Origin: Paraburkholderia antibiotica
GTDB lineage: Bacteria > Pseudomonadota > Gammaproteobacteria > Burkholderiales > Burkholderiaceae
NCBI RefSeq assembly: GCF_012927125.1
Contig: NZ_JABBFZ010000007.1
Location: 124,001 to 188,000, forward strand
DNA length: 64,000 bases
Direction of reading: 5' to 3'
Made by a program: the position numbers and the translations under genes. The notes below the pieces were generated by a model, which saw nothing but the letters and a program-made list of their open reading frames with translations, did not search any database and was not told where the DNA came from. Below are positions 35,064 through 43,593 of the stretch, in pieces. Position 1 is the stretch's first letter, and each line of letters opens with the position of its first letter.

Positions 35064-35945
35064 TCACCCCGCAAGCCGCGCCGCCTCCCGGCGCGCCAGC
35101 TGCAATCCACCGTGCGCCGAATCCGCGAGCGGCTCGCGCAGCCTCGCCTGATAGATCGACGGCACGTACTCGCGCAGCGGCGCGCCGAGGCCGCCGCACA
35201 ACACGACGGGCAACGCGCCCGTGGCATCCAGCGCGGCAATCATCTTGCCCACCTCGGCGCCCGCTTCGCCGAGCAGCCGCGCCACGAACGGATGCTCGCG
35301 ATAAGCGATCACGATCGGCGCGAGTCGCGCATAAGCGGTCTGATTGGCCGCGCACAACCACACGACGAGGCTGTCACGATCCTGCGCGCCGGTATGCGCG
35401 AGCAACGCATGCACGAGATCGTCGACGGGCACGCGGCCATCGAGCGCCTGCTGTGCATGGACGATCAACCTGAGGCCGAGCCATGCGCCGCTCGCTTCGT
35501 CGCCCGATGGAAAACCATAGCCGCTCGCCATCCGGAATTCGCCGTCGCTTGCGAGCGAGGCGGCCACGCTACCCGTGCCCAACGCGACGATCACGCCGGG
35601 CGCGCCGTCGTGCGCGCCGAGCAAGGTCGTATAGGCATCGCTTTCGACCACAAGGCCAGCCAACCGCGGCGCGTGAGCGTGGAATTCGGCGAGCCAGTCG
35701 CGATTGTTGACGCCGGCCAGCCCACAGCCGAGCACGCAGCGCGACCAGTCCAACGCGATACCGGCGCGGTCGAACGCTTCGCCACACGCGGCCTGAATGG
35801 ACTGCCACGCGAGCGGAATGCCGAGCCCGAGTCCCGACGGCCCGCTCGCTGCCTGCGCGAGTTCGCGCCCCTGGGCGCCGCCGAGCACGACGCGCGTGCC
35901 GGTGCCGCCGCCATCGACACCGATCAGAAAGAGGTCATGGTTCAT
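35064..35945 (-). CDS. BadF/BadG/BcrA/BcrD-type ATPase, N-acetylglucosamine kinase-like
   Basis: The 293-residue product has the ASKHA kinase fold: phosphate-1 motif LIGVDGGGTGTRVVLG at the start, phosphate-2 IVALGTGSVAAS near residue 120, SGDEASGAWLG and the adenosine motif VVLCGGLGAPL near residue 265. This layout is that of eukaryotic-type N-acetylglucosamine kinases and glucosamine kinases. The sugar cannot be assigned from sequence alone. It is followed by the HAD phosphatase gene. Confidence 0.82.
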   Translation of the reverse strand: MNHDLFLIGVDGGGTGTRVVLGGAQGRELAQAASGPSGLGLGIPLAWQSIQAACGEAFDRAGIALDWSRCVLGCGLAGVNNRDWLAEFHAHAPRLAGLVVESDAYTTLLGAHDGAPGVIVALGTGSVAASLASDGEFRMASGYGFPSGDEASGAWLGLRLIVHAQQALDGRVPVDDLVHALLAHTGAQDRDSLVVWLCAANQTAYARLAPIVIAYREHPFVARLLGEAGAEVGKMIAALDATGALPVVLCGGLGAPLREYVPSIYQARLREPLADSAHGGLQLARREAARLAG

Positions 35946-36086
35946 CGAATCGAATGAGTTTCGTGGGTGAATAGCGCATAGCGTGGCAGGTCAATAACGC
36001 TCCCGCAATTAGCCGAATGGCCAGGCTTGCGGCGCACGATGCTTCAGCTATGCTGACGAACCACCTGACCATGCGGGAGCGCGACA

Positions 36087-36683
36087 GTGACACAACGATG
36101 CAACTGGGTATCGAGCGAAGCGCTCGCACAGTACCACGACAGCGAATGGGGCGTGCCCTCGCGCGACGATCAACACCTGTTCGAGATGCTCGTGCTCGAA
36201 GGCGCGCAGGCTGGCCTGTCGTGGTCGACGATACTCAACAAGCGAGCCGGCTACCGCCGCGCGTTCGCCGACTTCGATATCGACAAGGTCGCGCGCTTCA
36301 CGCCGAAGCATGTGGACGCGCTGGTCGCGGACGAAAGCATCGTGCGTCATCGCGGCAAGATCGAAGCGGCCATTCTCAACGCGCGCGCCGTTCAGCAGAT
36401 TCAGGCGGAGCATGGTTCGCTCGCGAACTTCGTGTGGTCGTTCGTCGACGATACGCCGATCCAGAACGAGTGGGCTTCGTACAAGCACGCGCCGGCCTCG
36501 ACGGACATCTCGGACGCGTTGAGCAAGGCGCTCAAACGCTACGGCTGCAAGTTCGTCGGCTCGACGATCTGCTATGCGTTCATGCAGGCGGTCGGCATGG
36601 TCAACGATCACGAGACGACCTGCATGTGCCGGGCGCATTGTGTGTCGCTGGGCAAGAAAGGGGGGCGTCGTAAAGCCCGGTGA
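36087..36683 (+). CDS. tag: DNA-3-methyladenine glycosylase I
   Basis: Tag excises 3-methyladenine from alkylated DNA. The 198-residue product has CNWV at residues 5-8 and the YHDSEWG histidine, which with the C-terminal NDHETTCMC pair form the HhH-Zn snap, plus LVLEGAQAGLSW with the conserved glutamate and the Tag signature FVGSTICYAFMQAVGMVNDH. Length fits the family. Stands alone. Confidence 0.95.
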   Translation: MTQRCNWVSSEALAQYHDSEWGVPSRDDQHLFEMLVLEGAQAGLSWSTILNKRAGYRRAFADFDIDKVARFTPKHVDALVADESIVRHRGKIEAAILNARAVQQIQAEHGSLANFVWSFVDDTPIQNEWASYKHAPASTDISDALSKALKRYGCKFVGSTICYAFMQAVGMVNDHETTCMCRAHCVSLGKKGGRRKAR

Positions 36684-37147
36684 GGTAGACGCGTTTTTTG
36701 CGCCGTTTTTTGCTGCTTTCTTTACTGCGATGTCCGAGCTGCCTGATATGTGGGTCTGATGACCTGAACGCGGCCTCGAGAAACAAAACGCGCAAGTGGG
36801 CTCGTGCGTGACACGGCCCCCGCCATTCGCCGTGCGCTCTGCTACGCCGGTTGCCGCACGCCGCCGCGCGGCAACCGGCAAACGGCAGACGCCCCAGTCG
36901 TCGAGCCAACGCAGTCATTTCCCCACGCTTATCCGGTAAAGCCCCCCTGCACTTCGTTTGCAGGTCGGTCGTTATACGGTTATCAGCGCTGCGCGACAAC
37001 GCGCAGGCAAAGCGGGGAATTGAAGCCTTTTCGCGACGCTAGTCCGCGTTTCGCCAGGCGCCGGGCGGTGGATACTGGTCGTGACTGGCATCGCACGGTG
37101 CGCGTTCGACAACAAAAAGCCGCCGCTCAAGGCGCGGGAGACCAACC
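36684..37147. other. Intergenic region after tag
   Basis: No supportable gene in 464 bases. It contains a perfect 12-base hairpin, GCCGGTTGCCGC / GCGGCAACCGGC at 36846-36879 with a 10-base loop and no T-run, and a smaller one, CTGCGCG-ACAA-CGCGCAG at 36989-37006. Confidence 0.5.
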
Positions 37148-37573
37148 ATGAAAACATTCAGCTTCCTGAGCCATCAGCACATCTTCGATCAGGCGGTCAC
37201 CCACCTGTTCGAGCAGAAGCGCGCCGCGTTGCTGCCGAGAGGCGGCGGCGCTTATCGCGGCTACTGCGGAGGTTGCCCGGTCGGCAGTTTCATCAAGCCG
37301 CGCGACTATATGACGGCGATGGAAGGCGTACCGGTGCGCTTTATCGGCAAAGCGCCGGCGGAAGTGCCCGCTTATATGGATGTCGGCGTGGCTGCGCTGA
37401 AGAAAGCGCTGCTGCGCGCGCGCATCAATGTGTACGACGCGGTGACCATCGATCTGCTCAGTTGCCTGCAAAACGTGCACGACGTCTTCGGCACATGGGA
37501 ATGGCGCGAGCGACTCGGTTCGATCGCCCGGGAATTCAGCCTGTCCGCCGACCGACTGAAAAGCGCGGCCTAA
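37148..37573 (+). CDS. Conserved hypothetical protein
   Basis: A 141-residue protein I do not recognise. It starts MKTFSFLSHQHIFDQAVTHL, has a glycine- and cysteine-containing turn YRGYCGGCPVGSFIKP (residues 36-51; the cysteine pair CGGC could bind metal or a disulfide), and a helical second half (VGVAALKKALLRARIN; DLLSCLQNVHDVFGTWEW). No signal peptide or membrane segment. ATG lies eight bases after GGGAGA. Standing between tag and rpsU, context says little. Confidence 0.7.
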   Translation: MKTFSFLSHQHIFDQAVTHLFEQKRAALLPRGGGAYRGYCGGCPVGSFIKPRDYMTAMEGVPVRFIGKAPAEVPAYMDVGVAALKKALLRARINVYDAVTIDLLSCLQNVHDVFGTWEWRERLGSIAREFSLSADRLKSAA

Positions 37574-37678
37574 AAACGGCTTGGGAATGGAAGCCTGAAG
37601 CAGCCAGAAAGCCCGGTCTGATTGACCGACTCCGGCGCGGGCGACGCATTCGCAGACAGCGCGGACGCCCCAAAAGCA

Positions 37679-37718
37679 AAACGGCGATGTGGCTTCTTTC
37701 GAAGCTCACACCGCCGTT
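37679..37718 (-). terminator. Terminator after rpsU
   Basis: On the minus strand a long imperfect stem AACGGCGG-TGTGAGCTTC / GAAGCCACA-TCGCCGTT with GAAA loop is followed by TTGCTTTTG. Confidence 0.7.
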
Positions 37719-37740
37719 CGGCGTGTGCAAAAAAGCGTGC

Positions 37741-37953
37741 TTAGTGCAGCTTTTTCGGCAGCATCTGGCTGCGCAGACGCTTGTGCAGGCGCTTAACAGC
37801 AGCAGCCTTCTTGCGCTTACGAGCCGTGGTCGGCTTTTCGTACGACTGGCGCTCACGCAGTTCAGCGATCAGGCCATTCTTTTCGATTGCGCGACGAAAG
37901 CGGCGAATTGCCACTTCGAACGGCTCGTTTTCCTTCAGAAGAATCGTCGTCAT
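37741..37953 (-). CDS. rpsU: 30S ribosomal protein S21
   Basis: S21 is the small basic protein of the 30S subunit near the 16S 3-prime end. The 70-residue product starts [21 protein letters not shown] and ends in a strongly basic tail ([16 protein letters not shown]). Length and sequence match the bacterial family. It stands alone here, not in the rpsU-dnaG-rpoD operon, as one of the rpsU copies typical of Burkholderiaceae. Confidence 0.97.
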   Translation of the reverse strand: MTTILLKENEPFEVAIRRFRRAIEKNGLIAELRERQSYEKPTTARKRKKAAAVKRLHKRLRSQMLPKKLH

Positions 37954-38371
37954 GTAATTCCTAACTCAATCACTAGATACGGGTTTAATTGCATGGCAGT
38001 AACCGCTGGGGTCACCACTCACGCGCCGGCTCTCCGGTCGCTCCGATTCATGGCCAGTAACAGGCAAACGCGAGGTTGATGGACAACCCCGGCCAAACCA
38101 CGAATGAAGCGAGAGGCAATCGGCCACGGAGGCCGGAAAAGAGAGGTGGGGAGTTCACCGCGGAACGCGGACAGACGTAATGCAAAAGCCGCGTCTGTTG
38201 CCGTTTCGCCAACCTTTCATCAATGAAAAATACTGACGAAACAGGCAAAGATCTCAATTCACTCCCGATGATATCAGGAAACTCTCCATCCTACCAGGGG
38301 TTTAGCGATTGCGCCAGGCCTTTCCCGGGGCCATGGCGCAACCAAGCCGCGACGAACCGCCCTGCCCGCGC
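37954..38371. other. Intergenic region between rpsU and the aldo/keto reductase gene
   Basis: 418 bases that should hold the rpsU promoter and leader. I see no gene and no clear terminator for the reductase gene. Confidence 0.5.
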
Positions 38372-39313
38372 TCAGGCGCTCGCTTCGTCCAGTTCGCGGA
38401 CGTCGGCGGCGCTCAGCGAGAGCCGGACGGCATCGGCGAGGCTCTTCAACTGCTCGACCGACGTCGCGCTCGCAATTGGGGCCGTAACACTGGGTCGCGC
38501 GATCAACCAGGCGAGCGCAACCGCGGCCGGCGTACTGCCGTGCCGCTCGGCGACGCGATCGAGCGCGCCGAGAATCCGTAACCCGCGCCCGTTCAGATAT
38601 TTCTCGACCCGGCTGCCGCGCGCCTTGCCGGCCAGATCGGCCTGGCTGCGGTACTTGCCCGACAGGAAGCCGCTCGCGAGGCTGTAGTACACGACCACCC
38701 CAAGCTGATTCGCAAGCGCCACCGGCTCGGTGTCGCGCTCATATTCGGCGCGGTTGTACAGATTGTATTCGGGCTGCAACAGCTGATATTCGGGCAGCCC
38801 GTGCTGGCGCGATACCGCGAGCGCTTCCTCGACGCGCGCGCCGCTGTAATTGGACGCGCCGATCACTCGCACCTTGCCTGCCTCGATCAGCTTCTGGTAC
38901 GCACCGAGCGTTTCGGCGAGCGGCGTGGCGGTGTCGTCGTCGTGGGAAAAATAGATGTCGATGTAATCGGTTTGCAGGCGCCGCAGCGAATCTTCCACGG
39001 CTGCCTGGATGTTCGCGGCCGACAGCCCCTTGCGCTGCGGATGCTTCGACACCTTGGTCGCGAGCACGATGTGCTCGCGCTTGCCGCTCTGGCGGAACCA
39101 TTTGCCGAGAATCGTCTCCGATTCGCCGCCCTGGTTGCCCGGCACCCAGGCGGAGTAGACGTCGGCGGTATCGATGAAATTGAGTCCTGCGTCGACGAAC
39201 GCGTCGAGAATCGAAAACGACGTCGCTTCGTCGGCGGTCCAGCCAAATACATTGCCACCGAACATCAGCGGCACGACCTGCAATTCGGAACGGCCAATCC
39301 TGCGCTTCTGCAT
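38372..39313 (-). CDS. Aldo/keto reductase
   Basis: An NADPH-dependent oxidoreductase with a TIM-barrel fold, 313 residues from MQKRRIGRSELQVVPL (ATG at 39313 with GGGAGA upstream). The catalytic tetrad is visible: Asp and Tyr in FIDTADVYSAW, Lys in VLATKVSKH and His in IYFSHDDD. Later motifs VIGASNYSGARVEEAL and LQPEYNLYNR fit the family; the sequence is of the YajO/potassium-channel beta-subunit-like branch. Substrate unknown. Confidence 0.92.
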   Translation of the reverse strand: MQKRRIGRSELQVVPLMFGGNVFGWTADEATSFSILDAFVDAGLNFIDTADVYSAWVPGNQGGESETILGKWFRQSGKREHIVLATKVSKHPQRKGLSAANIQAAVEDSLRRLQTDYIDIYFSHDDDTATPLAETLGAYQKLIEAGKVRVIGASNYSGARVEEALAVSRQHGLPEYQLLQPEYNLYNRAEYERDTEPVALANQLGVVVYYSLASGFLSGKYRSQADLAGKARGSRVEKYLNGRGLRILGALDRVAERHGSTPAAVALAWLIARPSVTAPIASATSVEQLKSLADAVRLSLSAADVRELDEASA

Positions 39314-39610
39314 GATTTCTCCCGGGTCTTTGAGAAAAAGCAGCATACGCCGGCTTTTCAATGCCTGCAGCGCGTCGGGAGTAGGGGTACGGAGGGGATT
39401 TTTTTTGCGGACTCAGTCCGCCATGACGGGCGCGCGAGCGCCGTGCGACTCATGGAACCAGCGCGACTTCATTCAGGCAAAACAAGGCAAGGCGCGGTAA
39501 AACGAGCGCAATACGATCAACGCATCAACGCGCGCGCCCAGCAGACGGCCACGCGCCCTCGCGTAGACGCTGCTCCGCATAGACGCTGCATCCACCGATG
39601 CCAACCACCT

Positions 39611-39910
39611 TCAGAACTGCGCGACCCGCTGATACAGGTTCACATTGCGGGTCGCCTGCATCGCCGCCCGATACTCGGTGTCCAGCTCGGTCTGCGCGAG
39701 ACGGGCTTCGGCGGCAATTCGCGCGTCGATCGCATGAACCTCGCGGAGCACCTCGAGCGCGGCATCGGTCTGCTGCGCGGACAGCGACATGAGCAGCGGC
39801 GAGCGCTCGCCGGCCAACTGCGCCGCCCGCTCCCATTCGGCGACTGCGGCAGCCTGCTCGATAGACTTGGTGAGTTGCCAGATGCGATCGATGAGCGTCG
39901 TGGATTCCAT
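39611..39910 (-). CDS. fliT: Flagellar export chaperone FliT
   Basis: FliT is the chaperone for the filament cap FliD and in enterics also tunes FlhDC. The 99-residue helical product has the family features WQLTKSIEQAAAVAEWERAAQLAGER (split around residue 20) and DTEYRAAMQATRNVNLYQRV at the end. AGGAG precedes the ATG. It follows fliD directly by 20 bases; fliS, often found between them, is not present. Confidence 0.85.
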   Translation of the reverse strand: MESTTLIDRIWQLTKSIEQAAAVAEWERAAQLAGERSPLLMSLSAQQTDAALEVLREVHAIDARIAAEARLAQTELDTEYRAAMQATRNVNLYQRVAQF

Positions 39911-39930
39911 GTCGTCAGCTCCTGTGCCGC

Positions 39931-41526
39931 TTAGTTCTTGTTGGTCGCCAGCGCGCCGGCGCTGTTCGTCCCGCCGAAGAGCTGCGTCAGATATTGCGAG
40001 TTGTTGTTCATCGTCGCCATCAGCGTGTTCAGCGCCGTGAACTGCGCGGTGTACATGCTCGTGAGCTGTGCCTGATAGTCCGACAGCGACGACTGTTGCG
40101 TCGACAGGCTGGTCAGGTCCGAGTTGAGCGCGTCGGTGCGGTTCGCGATGACGCCGGTGCTCGACAGGTAGCTCGTGATGTTGGCGTTCAACTGTTCCGC
40201 CACGCCATTGGTGGAGTTGAACAGCGTCGCCACCGTCGATTGTTTGTTCTGCAGCGCGCTGTTCAGCGTGTCGCTGTCGACCGACAGCGAGCCGTCCGCG
40301 CCCAGCGTAATACCGATCGCCGCGAGGCTCGTCGTCGTGTTATTGCCCTTCACGCCCGTCGCCACGATCGAAGCCAGCTGGTTCTGGATCATGTTCAGCG
40401 TCGAGTCGCCGAGCAGCACGCCCTGGGAAGTCGACGTCGAACTGTACGAGGTCAGCGTGCCCATCGTCGTGACGAGCGTGTTGTACAGCGTCACGAACTG
40501 GTTGATCGTGCTGGCCTGCGAGGTGGTGTCCTGCGCAACCGTCAGCGTCTGCGGCGACGAACCCGTCGTGTCGACGGAGGCCGCCGACAGATTCAGCGTG
40601 ATACCGGACAGCGCCGAGGTCACGGTGTTCGTCGAGCTGGTCACGCCGGTGCCGTCGATCGTGAAATAGGCGTCTTGCGCGGCCGTCGTCTGGGTCCAGT
40701 AAGCGGTGCTGGTCGCGCCCGTCGATGTGCCGTCGTTGAGCGTGGACTGATTCGCCTTGAGCTGCGCGGTGGTCGCGCTCGCGTTGCCGCTCAGCGACGT
40801 CCCCTTGTTGCTCGACACGGCCAGGTTGTTCAGTGCGTCGCTCGACGTGGAGTCGCTGATCTGGACGCTGATCGCATTCGACGAACCCGTCGAGGTCGAG
40901 TGCAGCACGAGGTGAGCGCCGTCCGCGCCGTTGACGACCGTCGCCGTGATGCCTGGGTTGTTGCTCGCGCTGTTGATCGCCGCGGCGATGCCGGACACCG
41001 TGCTGTTGGAGCTATCGAGCGAAATCGTCGTGCTCGCGCCGCCGACCGACAACGTCATCGTGCTCGACCCCGTGGCGAGCGCCTTGGTCGCGCTATAGCC
41101 TGACGACGTCAGCACCTGCGCGGTCGCGACCTGGGCCACGTCGACCGAATAGGAGCCTGCCACCGCGCCGCTGGCGGCCGTCGCCGTCAGGCCGCTGCCG
41201 CTCGCGGTCGCCGTGAAATCGTTGACGGTCGAGCCGTTGGCGAGCGAAGTCAGGCTCGCCTGCAGCGCGGAAAGCGCGGCGGAGAGCGTGCCGTACGCGG
41301 AGATTTCCGTGTTGTCCTGGGTCGTCTGCGCGGCGAGGCTCGCGGCCTGCCCGGCGATCTTCGAGTTGACGAGCGCGGTGACGAGCGAGCTCACGTCCAT
41401 CGACGAATTGCCGGTCGAACCGCTGATGACCGACTGTGCGGCTTCCTGCAATGCAGCGTTGGTCGCGGCAGTGGTCGTCGCGACAGTACTGGCGATCGTA
41501 CTTGCGGTCGAGGATACGGTGGACAT
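39931..41526 (-). CDS. fliD: Flagellar filament cap protein FliD
   Basis: FliD is the filament cap that catalyses flagellin assembly. The 531-residue product has a Ser/Thr/Ala-rich N-terminus, then SSMDVSSLVTALVNSKIAGQ with the FliD N-domain, ISAYGTLSAALSALQASL, a variable central region and a C-terminal coiled coil (QQSSLSDYQAQLTSMYTAQF then ALNTLMATMNNNSQYL), the typical FliD end. It lies between fliC and fliT. Confidence 0.94.
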   Translation of the reverse strand: MSTVSSTASTIASTVATTTAATNAALQEAAQSVISGSTGNSSMDVSSLVTALVNSKIAGQAASLAAQTTQDNTEISAYGTLSAALSALQASLTSLANGSTVNDFTATASGSGLTATAASGAVAGSYSVDVAQVATAQVLTSSGYSATKALATGSSTMTLSVGGASTTISLDSSNSTVSGIAAAINSASNNPGITATVVNGADGAHLVLHSTSTGSSNAISVQISDSTSSDALNNLAVSSNKGTSLSGNASATTAQLKANQSTLNDGTSTGATSTAYWTQTTAAQDAYFTIDGTGVTSSTNTVTSALSGITLNLSAASVDTTGSSPQTLTVAQDTTSQASTINQFVTLYNTLVTTMGTLTSYSSTSTSQGVLLGDSTLNMIQNQLASIVATGVKGNNTTTSLAAIGITLGADGSLSVDSDTLNSALQNKQSTVATLFNSTNGVAEQLNANITSYLSSTGVIANRTDALNSDLTSLSTQQSSLSDYQAQLTSMYTAQFTALNTLMATMNNNSQYLTQLFGGTNSAGALATNKN

Positions 41527-41585
41527 GGACGGGCTCCGGGTTTCGGCGATGCCGGGTAAATCGGTTCGAGTCTGTAAAACGGGAA

Positions 41586-41605
41586 TCGGGAGGCAAGCCT
41601 CCCGA
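41586..41605 (-). terminator. Hairpin between fliC and fliD
   Basis: On the minus strand TCGGGAGGC-TT-GCCTCCCGA is a perfect palindrome followed by TTCCCGTTTTA. Placed 64 bases after fliC, it is the likely fliC terminator, perhaps leaky into fliD. Confidence 0.65.
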
Positions 41606-41669
41606 CCGGTTTGCGTTCCGCGCGCCGGGTAGGGCGAACGGGCGCGGAACGCATGCTAGCTGAAGCGTA

Positions 41670-43124
41670 TTACTGCAGGAGCTTCAGGATCTGCTGCGGC
41701 TGCGAGTTAGCTTGCGACAGCACCGAGATACCGGCTTGCTGCAGCACCTGCGCCTTGCTCAGGGCAGCCGTTTCCTGTGCGAAGTCGGCGTCCTGGATTT
41801 GCGACTGAGCCGACGACAGGTCGGTCGACTGAGCTTGCTGCGTGGTGCCGATTGCGGTGAAACGGTTTTGTGCCGCGCCGAGCGTTGCTTGCAGGTTGTT
41901 GACCGTATCCAGCGCGTCGTCGATCGATTCGATCGCCTTGTTCGCGCCAGCGACCGTGCTGATGTCGATCTGGTCGACGGTTTGCGTCGTGGCGGTCGAA
42001 GCTGCCGACCACGCATTCGTGCCGGTTTGCGAAATGGCGGTGCCGGGGGTCATCGTTGCCGCGGTGCCGCCCGAAGCCGCCGTGTAGCCGAGACCGTTGG
42101 TGCCGAGGATCGCAGCGCCTGCCGTGGTGTTCGACGTGATCTGGTTGCCGTTCTGGTCCCAGAACGTGTAGCCCTGGTTACCGTCCGACTTCACCGTGAT
42201 CGACGTGATGTCGGTCGACGCTTGCGTGCCCGTTTGATTTGCACCGGTCGTCGAATCGATATCGAGGCCCGTGATCGTGCCGAGCGTCGTGCCCGAGGTG
42301 TACGAATTGGCCGCGTTATCCGTATCGATTGCGCCCATCTCGGTGGTCGCATCCAGCGCGCCGGTGGAGTTGATCGACAGAACGCCGTTGGTGTTGGTCA
42401 GCAGATCGGTCGTCGCAGCCGGGCTCGACACCGCCGAGAACGACAGTGCGTTGCCGTTCTGATCGGTGTACGAGAAGCCGCCTTTGCCGTCCGACAGAAC
42501 GTTCAGCTGGGTCACTTCCGTGCCCGTCGACGTGCCCGAATTCCACGCGGCACCGGTCGAATCGAGCGAAACCGCCAGCGACGCAACCGTGTCGCCCGCC
42601 TTCACCGCACCGCCACCCAGCGACGCTGCCGACACGCCTTGCGACAGGTTCAGGCTGATCGTCTGACCAACGTTCGCGCCGACCTGGAACGAAACCGCGC
42701 CCATCGAACCGTTCAGCACGTTCATGCCGTTGTACGTCGTTTGCGACGCGATACGGTTCACTTCCTGGATCTGCTGCGTCACTTCCTGTTGCAGCGCTGC
42801 GCGATCGGTGTCGGTCATGCTGCCGTTCGATGCTTGCGTCGCGAGCTGGCGGATACGTTGCAGGCTGCTCGTCAGCGACGACAGGCCGCTCGACGCGGTT
42901 TGCACCATCGACACGCCGTCGTTCGAGTTCGACACACCTTGCGTCAGACCGTTGATCTGGGTCTGCATGATGTTCGAGATTGCGAGACCTGCTGCGTCGT
43001 CTGCCGCGCTGTTGATGCGCTTGCCCGACGACAGGCGGGTGATTGCCTGCGACAGTGCGCTACCCGAGCCAGTCAGGTTCTGCTGTGCAACCAGCGAGTT
43101 GATGTTGCTGTTAATTCCGAGCAT
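41670..43124 (-). CDS. fliC: Flagellin FliC
   Basis: The filament subunit, 484 residues. The conserved D0/D1 N-terminus (MLGINSNINSLVAQQNL, SSGKRINSAADDAAGLAISN) and C-terminus (DADFAQETAALSKAQVLQQAG, ending PQQILKLLQ) are intact; the central surface domain (about 170-370) is variable. In it two related blocks occur, residues 203-227 and 305-329, both of the form DGxxGYTxxDQNGN. A perfect sigma-28 promoter lies upstream. Confidence 0.97.
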   Translation of the reverse strand: MLGINSNINSLVAQQNLTGSGSALSQAITRLSSGKRINSAADDAAGLAISNIMQTQINGLTQGVSNSNDGVSMVQTASSGLSSLTSSLQRIRQLATQASNGSMTDTDRAALQQEVTQQIQEVNRIASQTTYNGMNVLNGSMGAVSFQVGANVGQTISLNLSQGVSAASLGGGAVKAGDTVASLAVSLDSTGAAWNSGTSTGTEVTQLNVLSDGKGGFSYTDQNGNALSFSAVSSPAATTDLLTNTNGVLSINSTGALDATTEMGAIDTDNAANSYTSGTTLGTITGLDIDSTTGANQTGTQASTDITSITVKSDGNQGYTFWDQNGNQITSNTTAGAAILGTNGLGYTAASGGTAATMTPGTAISQTGTNAWSAASTATTQTVDQIDISTVAGANKAIESIDDALDTVNNLQATLGAAQNRFTAIGTTQQAQSTDLSSAQSQIQDADFAQETAALSKAQVLQQAGISVLSQANSQPQQILKLLQ

Positions 43125-43223
43125 GGAAATTCTCCTATTGGGGCCATCGGCCCGTTACATGCCGTGTAGACCAAGGCATCAGCGAACGCGGAAGCTGTTC
43201 GTTTGCCGCCCGCCTTGTTTGGG

Positions 43224-43250
43224 GTATCGGCCCCGCCCGGAAAAACTTTA
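43224..43250 (-). promoter_or_regulatory. Sigma-28 (FliA) promoter of fliC
   Basis: On the minus strand TAAAGTTT, 11 bases, GCCGATAC: a perfect -35, and seven of eight in the -10. It lies 100 bases before the fliC start, implying a long leader. Confidence 0.9.
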
Positions 43251-43251
43251 A

Positions 43252-43593
43252 GGGCCAAACAGGGACATTCGTCGCGTGGCGAGGCTGGATGGACGGCACG
43301 CGGGATCGGCTGTGCGAGACGCGCGCGTGGGCCTCAAGCTCGCCCGGCGCGTGCCGATAAACAGGATCGATATGGGCGTCGAGCGCCTGCAGAAGCTCGT
43401 CGCCGAGTGGGCGCGGAACGTTCGGATTCCGCGCCGGACAACGTAAGGTCGGCTGGTTCGCCGCGTGGATGCGTGAAAGGAGGTGCTGCCGGAATGCGTC
43501 GTCGGCCTGTGTCGGCCTCGACCGACGGGGCGCGTCCCGGCAGGCTGGTGTCGCTTCCTGCGCGGTGCCGGCAGGCCGGCGCGTGCTACCGCT
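43252..43593. other. Intergenic region upstream of fliC
   Basis: About 340 bases between the fliC promoter and the exchanger gene stop. A 64-codon open frame (43252-43443, plus strand) has no binding site and no recognisable family, so I do not call it. Confidence 0.4.

Noticed and set aside
39400..39425. Terminator beside the aldo/keto reductase gene (GCGGACT-C-AGTCCGC)
   Set aside because: The T-run precedes the stem on the plus strand and becomes an A-run after it on the minus strand, so it does not fit an intrinsic terminator in either direction.
43252..43443. 64-codon open frame between fliC and the exchanger gene
   Set aside because: Coding-like composition but no start with a binding site and no known family; chance frame cannot be excluded.
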